This document shows, piece after piece, positions 37,801-47,628 of a stretch of 64,000 nt of DNA; the first letter of the stretch is position 1, and every line of letters starts with the position of its first letter. The notes under the pieces are model-generated. The model ran no database searches. It saw only the letters and a list, made by a program, of their open reading frames with translations, and was not told the DNA's origin. Where the stretch lies: positions 1 through 64,000 of the forward strand of contig NZ_SPEY01000051.1 of the NCBI RefSeq assembly GCF_009360615.1. The letters are read 5' to 3'. The position numbers and the translations under genes were made by a program. Source of the DNA: Comamonas sp. (GTDB lineage Bacteria > Pseudomonadota > Gammaproteobacteria > Burkholderiales > Burkholderiaceae_C).

Positions 37801-38595
37801 TCAGGCTCCGCGCAGCCTGGCAAAGTCGGGCGCACGCTTTTCCAGAAAGGCCGCAATGCCTTCGCGGGACTCCTCGCTGCCCTGGGCCTCGACCATGTAG
37901 TCAGCCTCCAGCGCCAGCTGCTGCTCCAGGCTGTGGCTGTGAGCCACCCGGCACAGTGCCTTGATACGCGCAGTCGCCACCTCCGGCCCCAGGGCCAGTT
38001 GCCGCGCCAGCTCCAGCGCTTGGGCCAAGGCCTGGCCCGGCTCCGTCAAACGGTTGATGCAGCCATACGCATGCATGCGCTCGCCGCTGATGCGCTCACC
38101 CGTCAGGCAGAGCTCGGTCAGCAACTGACGGGACAAGAACTCGGCCAGAAACGAGGTCGCGCCGCCATCGGGGGTGAGGCCGACCTTCACATAGGCCACC
38201 GAGAAAACCGCCGACCTTGCCGCCACCAGCATGTCGCAAGCCATGGCCAGAGACAGGCCTGCCCCCGCAGCAGCGCCCTCTACCGCCGCGATCACGGGCT
38301 TGGGGCAGTCGCGTATGGCACGCATCAGGTGGTTGAGATCCTCGAGCCTGAGGCGGCGTTCGGCCGGCGGCATCTCCCGCCGCGTTGCCAGCTGGTTCAG
38401 ATCGCCGCCAGCGCAGAAATGACCGCCCTCGCCCGTGAGGATCACGGCGGCCACCGAGGCATCGGTGGACGCCGCACGCAGCGCTTCCATGACCGCGTGG
38501 TAATACTCGGGCGACAGCGCATTGCGCGCGGCCTGGTTGTTGTTGGAGAGAACGAGAACAGCGCCTTCGCGGCGGGTGACAAGAGCAGGATTCAC
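37801..38595 (-). CDS. enoyl-CoA hydratase/isomerase family protein (PaaG-like)
   Basis: 264 residues of the crotonase family: oxyanion-hole segments HFCAGGDLNQL and GAAAGAGLSLAMACD, and LTPDGGATSFL, where the Asp corresponds to the one used by PaaG-type isomerases in place of the hydratase glutamates. It may isomerise or hydrate a CoA thioester. The start is GTG with a perfect AGGAGG eight bases upstream. It stands alone, converging on the PagP-like gene, so the pathway is unknown. Confidence 0.82.
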   Translation of the reverse strand: MNPALVTRREGAVLVLSNNNQAARNALSPEYYHAVMEALRAASTDASVAAVILTGEGGHFCAGGDLNQLATRREMPPAERRLRLEDLNHLMRAIRDCPKPVIAAVEGAAAGAGLSLAMACDMLVAARSAVFSVAYVKVGLTPDGGATSFLAEFLSRQLLTELCLTGERISGERMHAYGCINRLTEPGQALAQALELARQLALGPEVATARIKALCRVAHSHSLEQQLALEADYMVEAQGSEESREGIAAFLEKRAPDFARLRGA

Positions 38596-38681
38596 GGCAA
38601 ACCTCCTGCATCCGACTCTAGCGATGCCGGCATGGCCCGCCTAGCGGGCTTGTGCCCTCTCTTGTCACCTAGCGGACGCCC

Positions 38682-39050
38682 TCAGCGGCGCGGTCCCCAA
38701 TGGCCACCGCCATGATGCCAGCCACCCGGGCCATGGTTCCAGCCCCCTTCATGCCAGCCGTAACCGGGACGTGGCGGCATGGCCCAGCGACCGGGACGCC
38801 AGTTGTAGCGTCCGCCGCCCCAGCCCCAGGAGCCGCCGATCCAGACATAGGCCGGCGAGGGCGCCACCGGAATCACCTCGTTGATCAAGGGAGGCGGGGC
38901 CATGGGTGCATAGACGTCGCCCGCGACCACCTCGGCTCCATAAGCCGGATAGGCCGGAGCCACCACACAGCCCGCAAGCAGGGCAGCCGAGCCGCCCAGC
39001 AGCAGGGCCGGCAGCAGGCGGCGGGTCATGGTTTGAGAGATGAAGAACAT
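38682..39050 (-). CDS. YXWGXW-motif lipoprotein
   Basis: 122 residues. A lipoprotein signal ends in LLAGC; the mature part has YVWIGGSWGWGGGRYNWRPG, the YXWGXW repeat pattern, and a Gly/His/Trp-rich tail (GGWHHGGGHWGPRR). Such proteins are envelope-associated and of unknown function; the tail could bind metal. AGGAG precedes the ATG at 39050 by five bases. Confidence 0.82.
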   Translation of the reverse strand: MFFISQTMTRRLLPALLLGGSAALLAGCVVAPAYPAYGAEVVAGDVYAPMAPPPLINEVIPVAPSPAYVWIGGSWGWGGGRYNWRPGRWAMPPRPGYGWHEGGWNHGPGGWHHGGGHWGPRR

Positions 39051-39097
39051 CACAACTCCTGAAAGTCCGGGGACATGTAGGTGTTCTTACAACGCAA

Positions 39098-39126
39098 AAG
39101 CCCCTGCCGGTTGTTGACAGGGGCTT
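39098..39126 (-). terminator. terminator after htpX
   Basis: Arms AAGCCCCTG (39098-39106) and CAGGGGCTT (39118-39126); on the minus strand the stem is followed by TTTT. Confidence 0.75.
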
Positions 39127-39174
39127 GTGAAGCAGCGGTAAAGACCGGCTACTGCCGTTTACAGATCCGTGGGA

Positions 39175-40047
39175 TCAACGGGCATTTTGCAGTGCAGCAA
39201 TGCGTTGTTCGATGGGGGGATGGGTCGAGAACAGCTGGCCGATGCCGCCTGTAATGCCCATGGCTGCCACGCTTTTTGGCAGCTCGCCCGGATGCATGCC
39301 GCCCAGACGGGCCAGCGCATTCATCATGGGCTGCTTGCGACCCATGAGCTGGGCGGCCCCCGCGTCGGCACGGAACTCGCGCTGGCGCGAGAACCAGGCC
39401 ACGATGATGGCGGCCACAAAGCCCAGCAGGATATCCAGCACCACGGTGGTGATCATGTAGCCGATGCCGGGTCCCGTGCTTTGCTCGTCGTTGCGACGCA
39501 GAAAGGAATCGACCGCATAGCCGATCACCCGCGAGAGGAAGACCACAAAGGTATTCATCACGCCCTGGATCAGCGTCATGGTCACCATGTCGCCATTGGC
39601 GATGTGGGCCACTTCGTGACCGATCACGGCCTCGACCTCTTCACGCGTCATGCCTTCGAGCAGACCGGTGGACACCGCCACCAGGGCCGAGTTCTTGAAG
39701 GCGCCGGTCGCAAAGGCGTTGGGCTCGCCCTCATAGATGCCGACTTCGGGCATGCCGATGCCGGCCTTCTCGGCAAAGCCGCGCACGGTGTTGACGATCC
39801 AGGCCTCGTCGGCATTGCGCGGCTCGTTGATGACCTGCACGCCCGATGTCCACTTGGCCATGGGCTTGGAGATCAGCAGCGAGATGATGGCACCGCCAAA
39901 ACCCATGATGAAGGCAAAGCCCAGCAGGGCGCCCAGGTTGAGGCCGTTGGCAGTGAGGTAGCGGTTGACGCCCAGCAAGCTGGCGACGATGCCCAATACC
40001 GCCACCACGGCGATATTGGTCAGTAGAAATAAGGCAATACGTTTCAT
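39175..40047 (-). CDS. htpX: membrane zinc metalloprotease HtpX
   Basis: 290 residues with four hydrophobic spans, the zinc motif GHEVAH and a downstream EFRAD glutamate ligand. HtpX degrades damaged membrane proteins together with FtsH. I chose [11 protein letters not shown] (ATG at 40047) because it is the family's conserved start. The gene is followed by its own terminator. Confidence 0.95.
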   Translation of the reverse strand: MKRIALFLLTNIAVVAVLGIVASLLGVNRYLTANGLNLGALLGFAFIMGFGGAIISLLISKPMAKWTSGVQVINEPRNADEAWIVNTVRGFAEKAGIGMPEVGIYEGEPNAFATGAFKNSALVAVSTGLLEGMTREEVEAVIGHEVAHIANGDMVTMTLIQGVMNTFVVFLSRVIGYAVDSFLRRNDEQSTGPGIGYMITTVVLDILLGFVAAIIVAWFSRQREFRADAGAAQLMGRKQPMMNALARLGGMHPGELPKSVAAMGITGGIGQLFSTHPPIEQRIAALQNAR

Positions 40048-40120
40048 CGAGGGTGTACTCCACACAGGGGACAAAATGACCAGAACCCTTGAGGCACCGC
40101 CTGTGCAGGGCGAATGCGCA

Positions 40121-40957
40121 TCAAGCCAGTTCTCTTTCTGGCCGTACCCGTTGTTGTGTTGTTTGTGCGGTACGTGGGGCTCGGAAAACTAGAGAGTCAT
40201 CATAGAAGGAAAAGTTCTGGTTTTGCAGGCACCAGTCCGGGATTCCCAATATGGGAATTGGTAGATAGGGCTTGTCGGCCAGATTACAAGACTGTGTGCG
40301 CAGCTGTTCGCACAACCAGCCATCGGCCTCGGCCGGCGATGCCAGGCGCGGCGCCTGCTGCGTCGGTACACAGATCACATGCGCCGTGATGGCCTTGCGC
40401 GGCTGGACCAGCTTTTCCAGCAGGGCATGGCCTATGGGCAGGAAACGCGCCTGCTCCCACAGCGCCCGCCGGCCCACGAACAGCTCCTGCCAGCGCTTGT
40501 CGCGCAGCGCATCGCACAGAGCCTGAGGCGCCAGCAGCAGGCCGCCGTTTTCGTCCAGCACCGTGATCGAGTCGCGCAGGCGCCCGCGCTGCGCTCCCAC
40601 GCCCTGGCGCGCTATCTCGGCTGCCTGCAGCGCGTTGAGCCGCTGCTTCAGTAGCGGCCAGTGCAGCCAGACCAGGCCGTTGAAGAAGTCATGCAGGTTG
40701 TCGCGTGTGGGAATGCAGCGCCGGCTGTGGATAAAGGCCTCATAGGCCTCACCGGCAGGCAGTTGCAGCTGATCGACAAACTGCCAGCCCGGCAGCAGTC
40801 CGTGGGCGGCAGCGACCTCCTGCAAGGCCCGGGCCACGCCGGCACCGCCCAGCACCTGCTCATGCACCTGGCGACCCAATGCTTGCAGCGGGGCCAGCCA
40901 GGGGGCCTGCCAGTCGATGGCCCAATCCCAGGACGCCATGGCCGTGGGCTGCCTCAA
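40121..40957 (-). CDS. DUF3025 family protein
   Basis: 278 residues matching DUF3025, a beta- and gamma-proteobacterial family without known function. Segments such as [23 protein letters not shown] and [15 protein letters not shown] are typical. Its start overlaps the stop of the NYN-domain gene by four bases, so the two are translationally coupled. Nothing in the sequence shows a catalytic motif. Confidence 0.85.
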   Translation of the reverse strand: MRQPTAMASWDWAIDWQAPWLAPLQALGRQVHEQVLGGAGVARALQEVAAAHGLLPGWQFVDQLQLPAGEAYEAFIHSRRCIPTRDNLHDFFNGLVWLHWPLLKQRLNALQAAEIARQGVGAQRGRLRDSITVLDENGGLLLAPQALCDALRDKRWQELFVGRRALWEQARFLPIGHALLEKLVQPRKAITAHVICVPTQQAPRLASPAEADGWLCEQLRTQSCNLADKPYLPIPILGIPDWCLQNQNFSFYDDSLVFRAPRTAQTTQQRVRPERELA

Positions 40958-41832
40958 GCTGCCTCCTCCCGGAGTCCGCGCAGATCGCGCACCGCCACGC
41001 GGGCCGTACCTTCGTCACGCAGCTCGAACGCCTGGGTCGCGGCCATGAGCTTGGTCAGCGATGCATAGCCATAGTTGCGCGCATCGAAGGACAGCTTGTT
41101 GCCGATATGCGTACCCACCGCCGCCACACGCGCCCAGCCGGCCTCGTCCTGGGTGGCCTTGACGGCATCGCGCAGCATGGCAATGAGCTGCCTGTCTTCC
41201 TTGAGCAAATGCGAGGGCACGCGCAGCGTGGTGCAGGCCGGTGCGGCCACACCGGTGCCGCCAGCCACCCGGCCATTGCCGGTACTGGGATTCGGCCCCA
41301 GCGCAGGGCTGGCTGCGGTCGCTGCGCGCGTCAGGGCGTCAGCCTCCAGAGCCTCACGGCGCTCGCTGCGACTGACAATGCCGTCGCCCAGCTCCTTGAG
41401 CGCATCGAAATACAGAAAGCGCGAACAGGCGTTGACGAAAGCCTTGGGCGTCTGCTCCGCCCCGAATCCATAGACGGCAGCGCCCTTGGCGCGCAAATGC
41501 ATGACCAGCGGGGTGAAGTCGGCATCCGAGGAGACGATGCCGAAGGCATCGGGCTTTTCGGTATAGAGCAGCTCCATGGCATCCACCGTCATGGCCATGT
41601 CGGTCGCGTTCTTGCCCTTGGAGTAATCGAACTGCTGCATGGGCCGCACGGCATATTCGAGCAGCTTGCTCTGCCAGCCATGCAGACCGGCCTTGGTCCA
41701 GTTGCCATAGGCACGGCGGATATTGATCAGGCCGAAGGTGGACAGCTCGGTCAATATCTCGTCAATCATCTCCGCGGGCGCGTTGTCCGCATCGATCAGC
41801 AAGGCAATCCTGGGCTGGACATCGTTGGGCAT
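40954..41832 (-). CDS. NYN-domain protein with a C-terminal LOTUS/OST-HTH domain
   Basis: 292 residues. The first 150 form a NYN (PIN-like) nuclease domain: IALLIDADNAP with two acidic residues, NATDMAMTVDAMELLY and IVSSDADFTPLV, supplying the metal-binding aspartates. Residues about 210-285 match the OST-HTH/LOTUS RNA-binding fold. The combination suggests an RNA-processing or RNA-decay enzyme. The ATG at 41832 has AGGAG upstream. It precedes the DUF3025 gene with a four-base overlap. Confidence 0.86.
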   Translation of the reverse strand: MPNDVQPRIALLIDADNAPAEMIDEILTELSTFGLINIRRAYGNWTKAGLHGWQSKLLEYAVRPMQQFDYSKGKNATDMAMTVDAMELLYTEKPDAFGIVSSDADFTPLVMHLRAKGAAVYGFGAEQTPKAFVNACSRFLYFDALKELGDGIVSRSERREALEADALTRAATAASPALGPNPSTGNGRVAGGTGVAAPACTTLRVPSHLLKEDRQLIAMLRDAVKATQDEAGWARVAAVGTHIGNKLSFDARNYGYASLTKLMAATQAFELRDEGTARVAVRDLRGLREEAA

Positions 41833-41890
41833 GCAATCTCCTGAGCGCTGTTTGGCCAAGCCTAACCGAGGCCTTGCGTAAAGCCAAATT

Positions 41891-41983
41891 AAAAAAGGAG
41901 CAGCTTGCGCAACTCCTTTCTTGATTTCAGACCGAAAACACCTTTGATTCAAGTGAACACAGGCGCTTACAGCTACTGTTTTT
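41891..41983. repeat. nested-hairpin intergenic repeat, copy B
   Basis: Arms AGGAGCAGCTTGCGC and (as complement) AGTAGCTGTAAGCGC are imperfect versions of those in copy A, and the core shares GATTTCAG and GAAAACAC with it. Its right edge reaches the pyrC stop codon, so it probably serves as the pyrC terminator. Confidence 0.75.
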
Positions 41984-43022
41984 AATCCAGCATCTTCCAG
42001 GGCAAGGCTTCGCCAAAGCGCAGAGGCTTGAGCTGCGCACCTTCGCCGTATTCAAAGCTCACGGGAGGTGTCCAGCTTTCCTTGACCAGGGTGATGGTGT
42101 CGGTGTTGCGTGGCAGGCCGTAGAAATCGGCGCCGTTGAAGGAGGCAAAGGCTTCCAGCTTGTCCAGGGCGCCAACGCCGTCAAACACCTCCGCATACAT
42201 CTCGATGGCGGCGTGAGCGCTGTAGCAGCCGGCGCAGCCGGTCGCGGCTTCCTTCAGGTGCGCGGCATGGGGAGCGCTGTCCGTGCCCAGGAAGAATTTG
42301 CTGCTGCCGCTGGTGGCGGCCTGCACCAGTGCCAGGCGATGGGTTTCGCGCTTGAGGACCGGCAGGCAATAGAAGTGCGGTCGCACGCCGCCCAGGAAGA
42401 TGGCATTGCGGTTGAACAGCAGATGCTGGGGCGTGATGGTGGCCGCCAGGAAATCGTCGGCGGCGGCCACGTACTCGGCGGCTTCCTTGGTCGTCACATG
42501 CTCCATGACGATCTTGAGCTCGGGGAAATCCTGGCGCAGAGGCTTGAGCTGCTGCTCGATGAACACCGCTTCGCGGTCGAACAGGTCGATGCTCTGATCG
42601 GTCACTTCACCGTGTACCAGCAGGACCAAGCCTTCGCGCTGCATGGCTTGCAGCGTCGGGTAGATCTTGCGCAGATCGGTCACGCCATGGTCGGAATTGG
42701 TCGTGGCACCTGCGGGATAGAGCTTGCAGGCCACCACGCCAGCCGCCTTGGCGCGCACGATTTCGTCGGGGCCCAGGTTGTCCGTCAGATACAGCGTCAT
42801 CAGCGGCTGGAACCGGCTGCCTGCGGGCACCGCCGACAGAATGCGGGCGCGGTAGTCCGCTGCCATCTCCGCCGTGGTGACCGGGGGCTTGAGGTTGGGC
42901 ATGATGATGGCACGGCCCATCTGGCGGGCAGTGTGCGGCACCACACAGCGCATGGCATCGCCATCGCGCACATGCAAGTGCCAGTCATCGGGGCGGGTAA
43001 TCGTGATGGTCTGCTGAGTCAT
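41982..43022 (-). CDS. pyrC: dihydroorotase
   Basis: 346 residues of the class II (E. coli PyrC-like) type. [10 protein letters not shown] gives the first zinc histidines, [17 protein letters not shown] holds the carboxylated lysine, and VHGEV, MEHVTT and GTDSAPH supply the remaining ligands and catalytic Asp. It catalyses ring closure of carbamoyl aspartate in pyrimidine synthesis. Confidence 0.95.
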   Translation of the reverse strand: MTQQTITITRPDDWHLHVRDGDAMRCVVPHTARQMGRAIIMPNLKPPVTTAEMAADYRARILSAVPAGSRFQPLMTLYLTDNLGPDEIVRAKAAGVVACKLYPAGATTNSDHGVTDLRKIYPTLQAMQREGLVLLVHGEVTDQSIDLFDREAVFIEQQLKPLRQDFPELKIVMEHVTTKEAAEYVAAADDFLAATITPQHLLFNRNAIFLGGVRPHFYCLPVLKRETHRLALVQAATSGSSKFFLGTDSAPHAAHLKEAATGCAGCYSAHAAIEMYAEVFDGVGALDKLEAFASFNGADFYGLPRNTDTITLVKESWTPPVSFEYGEGAQLKPLRFGEALPWKMLD

Positions 43023-43181
43023 GGCCGATATTGTCCCATCTTCGCTGACGACAGTCCTGCAGCCAGCAGCGTGCGCATGCGGACCGGAATGGGTCCGGGC
43101 ACGGCCCAGGCTTCACCCGTCTGGCTTTTCTCTGGCGTTCGGCACAGAAATCCTCAAGAATGAAGCCAAGGAGGATGTCTT

Positions 43182-44288
43182 ATGTCGATTCCTCAAGCCT
43201 TGCCCGGCACCCCATTGCGGACCGACTTTCTCAGCGCCAGCGATGCGGCCCGGCTGGTCGCGCGCATCGGCATTCCCCAGGTGCTGCGTCTGGTCTGCGA
43301 AGCCCTGGAAGCGGACTTCGGCCGCTGGCAGGACTTCGACAAAAGCGCGCGCACCGCCGCCCATTCCGCCAGCGGTGTGATCGAGCTGATGCCGGTGGCC
43401 GATGCGCGGGACTACGCCTTCAAATACGTCAATGGTCACCCGCACAATCCGCGCCTGGGCCTGCCCACCGTGATGGCGTTCGGCGCACTGGCCGATGTCG
43501 CCACCGGCATGCCGCGCTTTGTCAGCGAACTGACGCTGACCACGGCTTTGCGCACTGCCGCCACGTCCGCCATGGCCGCGCGCCATCTGGCGCGCGCCGG
43601 CAACCGCAGCATGGCGCTGATCGGCAATGGCTCGCAAAGCGAATTCCAGGCGCTGGCCTTCATGGAGCTGCTGGGCGTGCGCGAGCTGCGACTGTTCGAC
43701 ATCGACGTGGCGGCCTCGCAAAAGCTGCTGCGAAACCTGCAGCCGTTCCTGCCCGACTTTTGCGCTACGGCCATCATCTGCACCGGCGTGCGCGATGCCG
43801 TGGCCGGCACCGACATCGTGACCACGGCCACCGCCGACAAGACCCGCGCCACCATCATCCCCGGGCATTGGCTGGAGCCGGGCATGCATATCAATGCCGT
43901 GGGTGGCGATTGCCCCGGCAAGACCGAGTTCGATGCCAGCGCCCTGCAGCGCGCGCAGGTCTTCGTCGAATACGAGCCGCAGACACGCACCGAGGGCGAG
44001 CTGCAGCAAATGCCGGCCGACTTTGCCGTGACCGAGCTCTGGCGCGTGCTGCAGAAGCAGGCGCCAGGCCGGACTTCGGCTGCCCAGATCACCCTCTTCG
44101 ACTCCGTGGGCTTCGCGCTGGAGGACTACTCGGCGCTGCGCACCATGTACCGCCTGGCTGGTGAAGCGGGCCTGCTGTCGCAGATCGAGCTGGTCCCCGA
44201 ACTCGCCGACCCCAAGGATCTGTTTGCCATGGTCAGGCAGGCTTCGGGTCCTCAGGTCATCAATCTTGCAGCGCGTAGAACCGCCTGA
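43182..44288 (+). CDS. ornithine cyclodeaminase
   Basis: 368 residues of the ornithine cyclodeaminase/mu-crystallin family. The N-terminal part contains the substrate-binding region (AFKYVNGHPHNPRLGLPTV) and the Rossmann motif IGNGSQSEFQ lies near residue 147. It converts L-ornithine to L-proline and ammonia with bound NAD+. AAGGAGG precedes the ATG at 43182. The arginase gene follows 13 bases later, giving an arginine-to-proline route. Confidence 0.9.
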   Translation: MSIPQALPGTPLRTDFLSASDAARLVARIGIPQVLRLVCEALEADFGRWQDFDKSARTAAHSASGVIELMPVADARDYAFKYVNGHPHNPRLGLPTVMAFGALADVATGMPRFVSELTLTTALRTAATSAMAARHLARAGNRSMALIGNGSQSEFQALAFMELLGVRELRLFDIDVAASQKLLRNLQPFLPDFCATAIICTGVRDAVAGTDIVTTATADKTRATIIPGHWLEPGMHINAVGGDCPGKTEFDASALQRAQVFVEYEPQTRTEGELQQMPADFAVTELWRVLQKQAPGRTSAAQITLFDSVGFALEDYSALRTMYRLAGEAGLLSQIELVPELADPKDLFAMVRQASGPQVINLAARRTA

Positions 44289-44301
44289 ATCGGAGCGTCC
44301 C

Positions 44302-45255
44302 ATGACACACAACTCGTCCACACTGATCGGCCTGCCCACCGATGTCGGAGCCTCGCGCCTGGGCGCCGCCATGGGACCCGATGCCCTGCGCGTGGCTCAG
44401 CTCGGTCCGGCGCTTGAGCGACTGGGCGTGCAGGTCAGCGATCTGGGAAATCTGGCGGGCCCCGGCAATCCGCGTGGCGCGCGCGATGCCCAGGGCCTGC
44501 GCAACCTAGCCGAATGCCTGCGCTGGAACCAAATCGCACACGACGCGGTATTGAAGGTGCTGCAGCAAAACCGGCTGCCCATCGTGCTGGGCGGCGACCA
44601 CACGCTGGCCACAGGCTCCATCAGCGCCGTGGCCCGTCATTGCCGCGCCACGGGCAAGCAGTTGCGCGTGCTCTGGCTCGATGCCCATTCGGATTGCAAC
44701 ACCCCTGAAAGTTCACCCACGGGCAACCTGCACGGCATGCCGGTGTCGAGCCTCTGCGGGCTGGGGCCTGTGGAGCTGGCTGCGCTGTCCGGAGCGACGC
44801 CCGCCCTGCCCGCCTCATCGTTCTGCCAGATCGGCCTGCGCAGCGTGGACGAGAGCGAGAAGCACATGATCCGAGAGCTGGGGCTGGAGGTCTACGACAT
44901 GCGCGCCATCGACGAGCTGGGCATGCGTGAAGTGATGCGCCGTGCGCTGGTCAGCCTGCTGGGACGCAACGACAGGGACATCCATCTGCATCTGAGTTTC
45001 GACGTGGACTTCCTGGATCCCGATATTGCCCCCGGCACGGGCACACCGGTACGCGGCGGCCCCACCTACCGCGAGGCCCAGTTGTGCATGGAAATGATCG
45101 CCGACACCGGCCGCCTTGCATCGCTGGACATCGTGGAGCTGAATCCGGCACTGGATCTGCGCAACCAGACGGCAGAACTGGTGGTGGATCTGGTGCGAAG
45201 TCTTTTTGGCCAGAGCACGCTGATGCGCGAGCCGCGCGGCGTGCTGCAATGCTGA
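44302..45255 (+). CDS. rocF: arginase
   Basis: 317 residues. Manganese-binding motifs are GGDHT, DAHSDCN and SFDVDFLDPD, with ELNPALD near the end. Together they fit arginase, which hydrolyses arginine to ornithine and urea; agmatinase or formiminoglutamase are less likely because the neighbour uses ornithine. It is the second gene of a two-gene operon ending in a shared terminator. Confidence 0.9.
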   Translation: MTHNSSTLIGLPTDVGASRLGAAMGPDALRVAQLGPALERLGVQVSDLGNLAGPGNPRGARDAQGLRNLAECLRWNQIAHDAVLKVLQQNRLPIVLGGDHTLATGSISAVARHCRATGKQLRVLWLDAHSDCNTPESSPTGNLHGMPVSSLCGLGPVELAALSGATPALPASSFCQIGLRSVDESEKHMIRELGLEVYDMRAIDELGMREVMRRALVSLLGRNDRDIHLHLSFDVDFLDPDIAPGTGTPVRGGPTYREAQLCMEMIADTGRLASLDIVELNPALDLRNQTAELVVDLVRSLFGQSTLMREPRGVLQC

Positions 45256-45280
45256 GCAACGGACCCCGCGCGAAGCCATG

Positions 45281-45309
45281 AAAAAAGGCGCTCCCACGAG
45301 CGCCTTTTT
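45281..45309. terminator. bidirectional terminator between arginase and the glutamate transporter operon
   Basis: Stem GGCGCTC (45287-45293) and GAGCGCC (45298-45304), loop CCAC, with six A before and five T after, serving the convergent rocF and gltL genes. Confidence 0.9.
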
Positions 45310-45326
45310 CGGATGGCCTTGCCGCA

Positions 45327-46064
45327 TCAGTGCTGCAGGATCTTGTTGAGAAATTCCTTGGTACGCGGCTGGCGGTTTTCGGGGTGGCCGAAGAATTCCT
45401 CCTTGCTGCAGTCTTCCAGAATCTTGCCACCCACATCCATGAAGATCACACGGCTGGCAACCTTGCGTGCAAAACCCATTTCATGGGTCACGCACATCAT
45501 GGTCATGCCTTCGTTGGCCAGGCCCATCATCACATCCAGCACCTCGCCCACCATCTCAGGGTCCAGCGCCGAAGTGGGTTCATCGAACAGCATGACGATG
45601 GGATCCATCGACAGCGCGCGCGCAATGGCCACGCGCTGCTGCTGGCCGCCGGAGAGCTGACCGGGGAACTTGTCCTTGTGAGCGGTCAGGCCCACGCGGT
45701 CCAGCATCTTGAGGCCACGGGTCTTGGCATCGGCCGCGCTGCGGCCCAGCACCTTCATCTGCGCGATGGTCAGGTTCTCCGTCACCGACAGATGGGGGAA
45801 CAGCTCAAAGTGCTGGAACACCATGCCCACGCGGCTGCGCAGCTTGGGCAGATCGGTCTTGGGGTCGTGCACGGCCGTGCCGTCCACAAAGATCTCGCCC
45901 TTCTGGAAGGGCTCCAGCGCATTGATGGTCTTGATCAGCGTGGACTTGCCAGAGCCCGAAGGGCCGCACACCACCACCACCTCGCCCTTGTTGATATTGG
46001 TGGAGCAATCGGACAGCACCTGAAAGCTGCCGTACCACTTGGAAACGTTCTTGAGTTCAATCAT
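45327..46064 (-). CDS. gltL: glutamate/aspartate ABC transporter ATP-binding protein
   Basis: 245 residues: Walker [10 protein letters not shown], signature LSGGQQQR, Walker [15 protein letters not shown] and the H-loop histidine in [13 protein letters not shown]. The sequence fits the polar amino-acid uptake subfamily (GltL/GlnQ). A GAGGA site lies six bases before the ATG. It is the last gene of the operon gltI-gltJ-gltK-gltL. Confidence 0.92.
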   Translation of the reverse strand: MIELKNVSKWYGSFQVLSDCSTNINKGEVVVVCGPSGSGKSTLIKTINALEPFQKGEIFVDGTAVHDPKTDLPKLRSRVGMVFQHFELFPHLSVTENLTIAQMKVLGRSAADAKTRGLKMLDRVGLTAHKDKFPGQLSGGQQQRVAIARALSMDPIVMLFDEPTSALDPEMVGEVLDVMMGLANEGMTMMCVTHEMGFARKVASRVIFMDVGGKILEDCSKEEFFGHPENRQPRTKEFLNKILQH

Positions 46065-46088
46065 TGCAATTCCTCAAAGGGAGCCGGC

Positions 46089-46760
46089 TTAACGGATGAT
46101 GGCGATCTTCTTGTGCAGACGCTTGACGAACCAAGACAGTGCAAAGCAGATCACAAAATAGGTCACGGCAGCCGCCAGATAGGATTCGATGGGTCGGCCG
46201 AAGTTCTTGCCGGCAATTTCGAAGCCCTTGAGCATGTCGTAGGCACCGATCGCATAGACCAGCGACGTGTCCTGAAACAGGATGATGGTCTGGGTCAGCA
46301 GCACGGGCAGCATGTTGCGGAAGGCCTGGGGCAGCACCACCAGACGCATGTTCTGACCGTAGGTCATGCCCAGCGCCTGGCCGGCGAACACCTGTCCACG
46401 AGGAATGGACTGGATGCCGGCACGCATGATCTCGGAGAAATATGCGGCTTCGAAGGCCACGAAGGTGATGATGGCCGAGGTCTCCGCGCCGATGGGTCTG
46501 CCGATCAGCATCGGCATCAGCAGGAAGAACCACAGGATCACCATCACCAGCGGGATGGAGCGCATGCCGTTGACATAGATGGTGGCAGGCAGATCCAGCC
46601 ACTTCTTGCCCGACAGGCGCATCAGCGCCAGCAAGGTGCCGAAGAAGATGCCGCCCAGCGTGGCGATCACGGTCAGAGACACGCTGAAGTACAGTCCCTT
46701 CAGCACAAAGTTGCTGAACAGATCCCACGAGAAAAACGACCAGTCGAGGTTGAGATTCAT
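46089..46760 (-). CDS. gltK: glutamate/aspartate ABC transporter permease
   Basis: 223 residues with about five membrane spans and the permease EAA loop (EIMRAGIQSIPRGQVFAGQALGMT). The ATG at 46760 starts one base after the gltJ stop, so translation is coupled. A nine-codon longer start is possible but has no advantage. Confidence 0.9.
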   Translation of the reverse strand: MNLNLDWSFFSWDLFSNFVLKGLYFSVSLTVIATLGGIFFGTLLALMRLSGKKWLDLPATIYVNGMRSIPLVMVILWFFLLMPMLIGRPIGAETSAIITFVAFEAAYFSEIMRAGIQSIPRGQVFAGQALGMTYGQNMRLVVLPQAFRNMLPVLLTQTIILFQDTSLVYAIGAYDMLKGFEIAGKNFGRPIESYLAAAVTYFVICFALSWFVKRLHKKIAIIR

Positions 46761-46761
46761 A

Positions 46762-47514
46762 TCAGTGGCCTCCACCGCTGGCTGCAATCAGGCCGGGAAC
46801 GCGAGAACGCTTCTCGATGAAGGCCATGATGCGGTTGATGATGAAGGCAGAAATCACATACAGACCTGTCACAGCCATATAAATTTCGACGCCACGGGCG
46901 GTCTCTTCCTGGGCCTGCATGGCAAACATGGTCAATTCGGCCACGGACACGGCAAATGCCACGGACGAGTTCTTGAACACGTTCATGGCCTCGCTGGTCA
47001 GCGGCGGAATGATGATTCGAAAAGCCATCGGCAGCAGCACATAGCGATAGGTCTGAAAGGTCGTGAAACCCACGGCCATGCCGGCATAGCGCTGACCACG
47101 TGGCAAGGCCTGGATACCGGAGCGCACCTGCTCGGCAATACGCGCCGACGTGAAGAAACCGATAGCGAACACCACCAGCACAAAGCCCGGCAGGGACTTC
47201 ATGGCCGGGAAGATGGCCGGAACCACGTGGTACCAGATGAACACCTGGACCAGCAAGGGAATATTGCGGAACAGCTCCACCCAGGCATTGCCCAGGCGCA
47301 CGATCCACGGACGGTCGGGCAAGGTACGCAAGGTACCGATGACTGAGCCCAACACCAGAGCAATGATCAGCGACAGCAAAGCCACCGACACGGTCCAGCC
47401 CCACGCCGACATCATCCAGTCCAGATAGGTGATGTCGCCGTTCTTGCCAAAACAACTCTGCCCGACCTCTTGGGTAATGGTGTCCTGACAGAACACCTGC
47501 CAATCCCAACTCAT
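46762..47514 (-). CDS. gltJ: glutamate/aspartate ABC transporter permease
   Basis: 250 residues with five spans and the EAA-type loop (EQVRSGIQALPRGQRYAGMAVGFT). A short periplasmic segment with two cysteines near the N-terminus (CQDTITQEVGQSCFGKNGD) is typical of GltJ. It follows gltI after a terminator-like hairpin that probably lowers its expression relative to the binding protein. Confidence 0.9.
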   Translation of the reverse strand: MSWDWQVFCQDTITQEVGQSCFGKNGDITYLDWMMSAWGWTVSVALLSLIIALVLGSVIGTLRTLPDRPWIVRLGNAWVELFRNIPLLVQVFIWYHVVPAIFPAMKSLPGFVLVVFAIGFFTSARIAEQVRSGIQALPRGQRYAGMAVGFTTFQTYRYVLLPMAFRIIIPPLTSEAMNVFKNSSVAFAVSVAELTMFAMQAQEETARGVEIYMAVTGLYVISAFIINRIMAFIEKRSRVPGLIAASGGGH

Positions 47515-47579
47515 ACGAGCACCTCTTTCATTCTTGGTTTATGAGGGCAAACGCTCACACCGGCCCTCGCAACAAAAAA

Positions 47580-47608
47580 GCCCCTTCTAACCGCTTGGCA
47601 GAAGGGGC
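47580..47608 (-). terminator. partial terminator between gltI and gltJ
   Basis: Arms GCCCCTTCT (47580-47588) and AGAAGGGGC (47600-47608); on the minus strand the stem is followed by six T. Placed between gltI and gltJ, it would let part of the transcription read through to the permease genes. Confidence 0.7.
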
Positions 47609-47628
47609 GGTACACCTATAGGGCGGAA

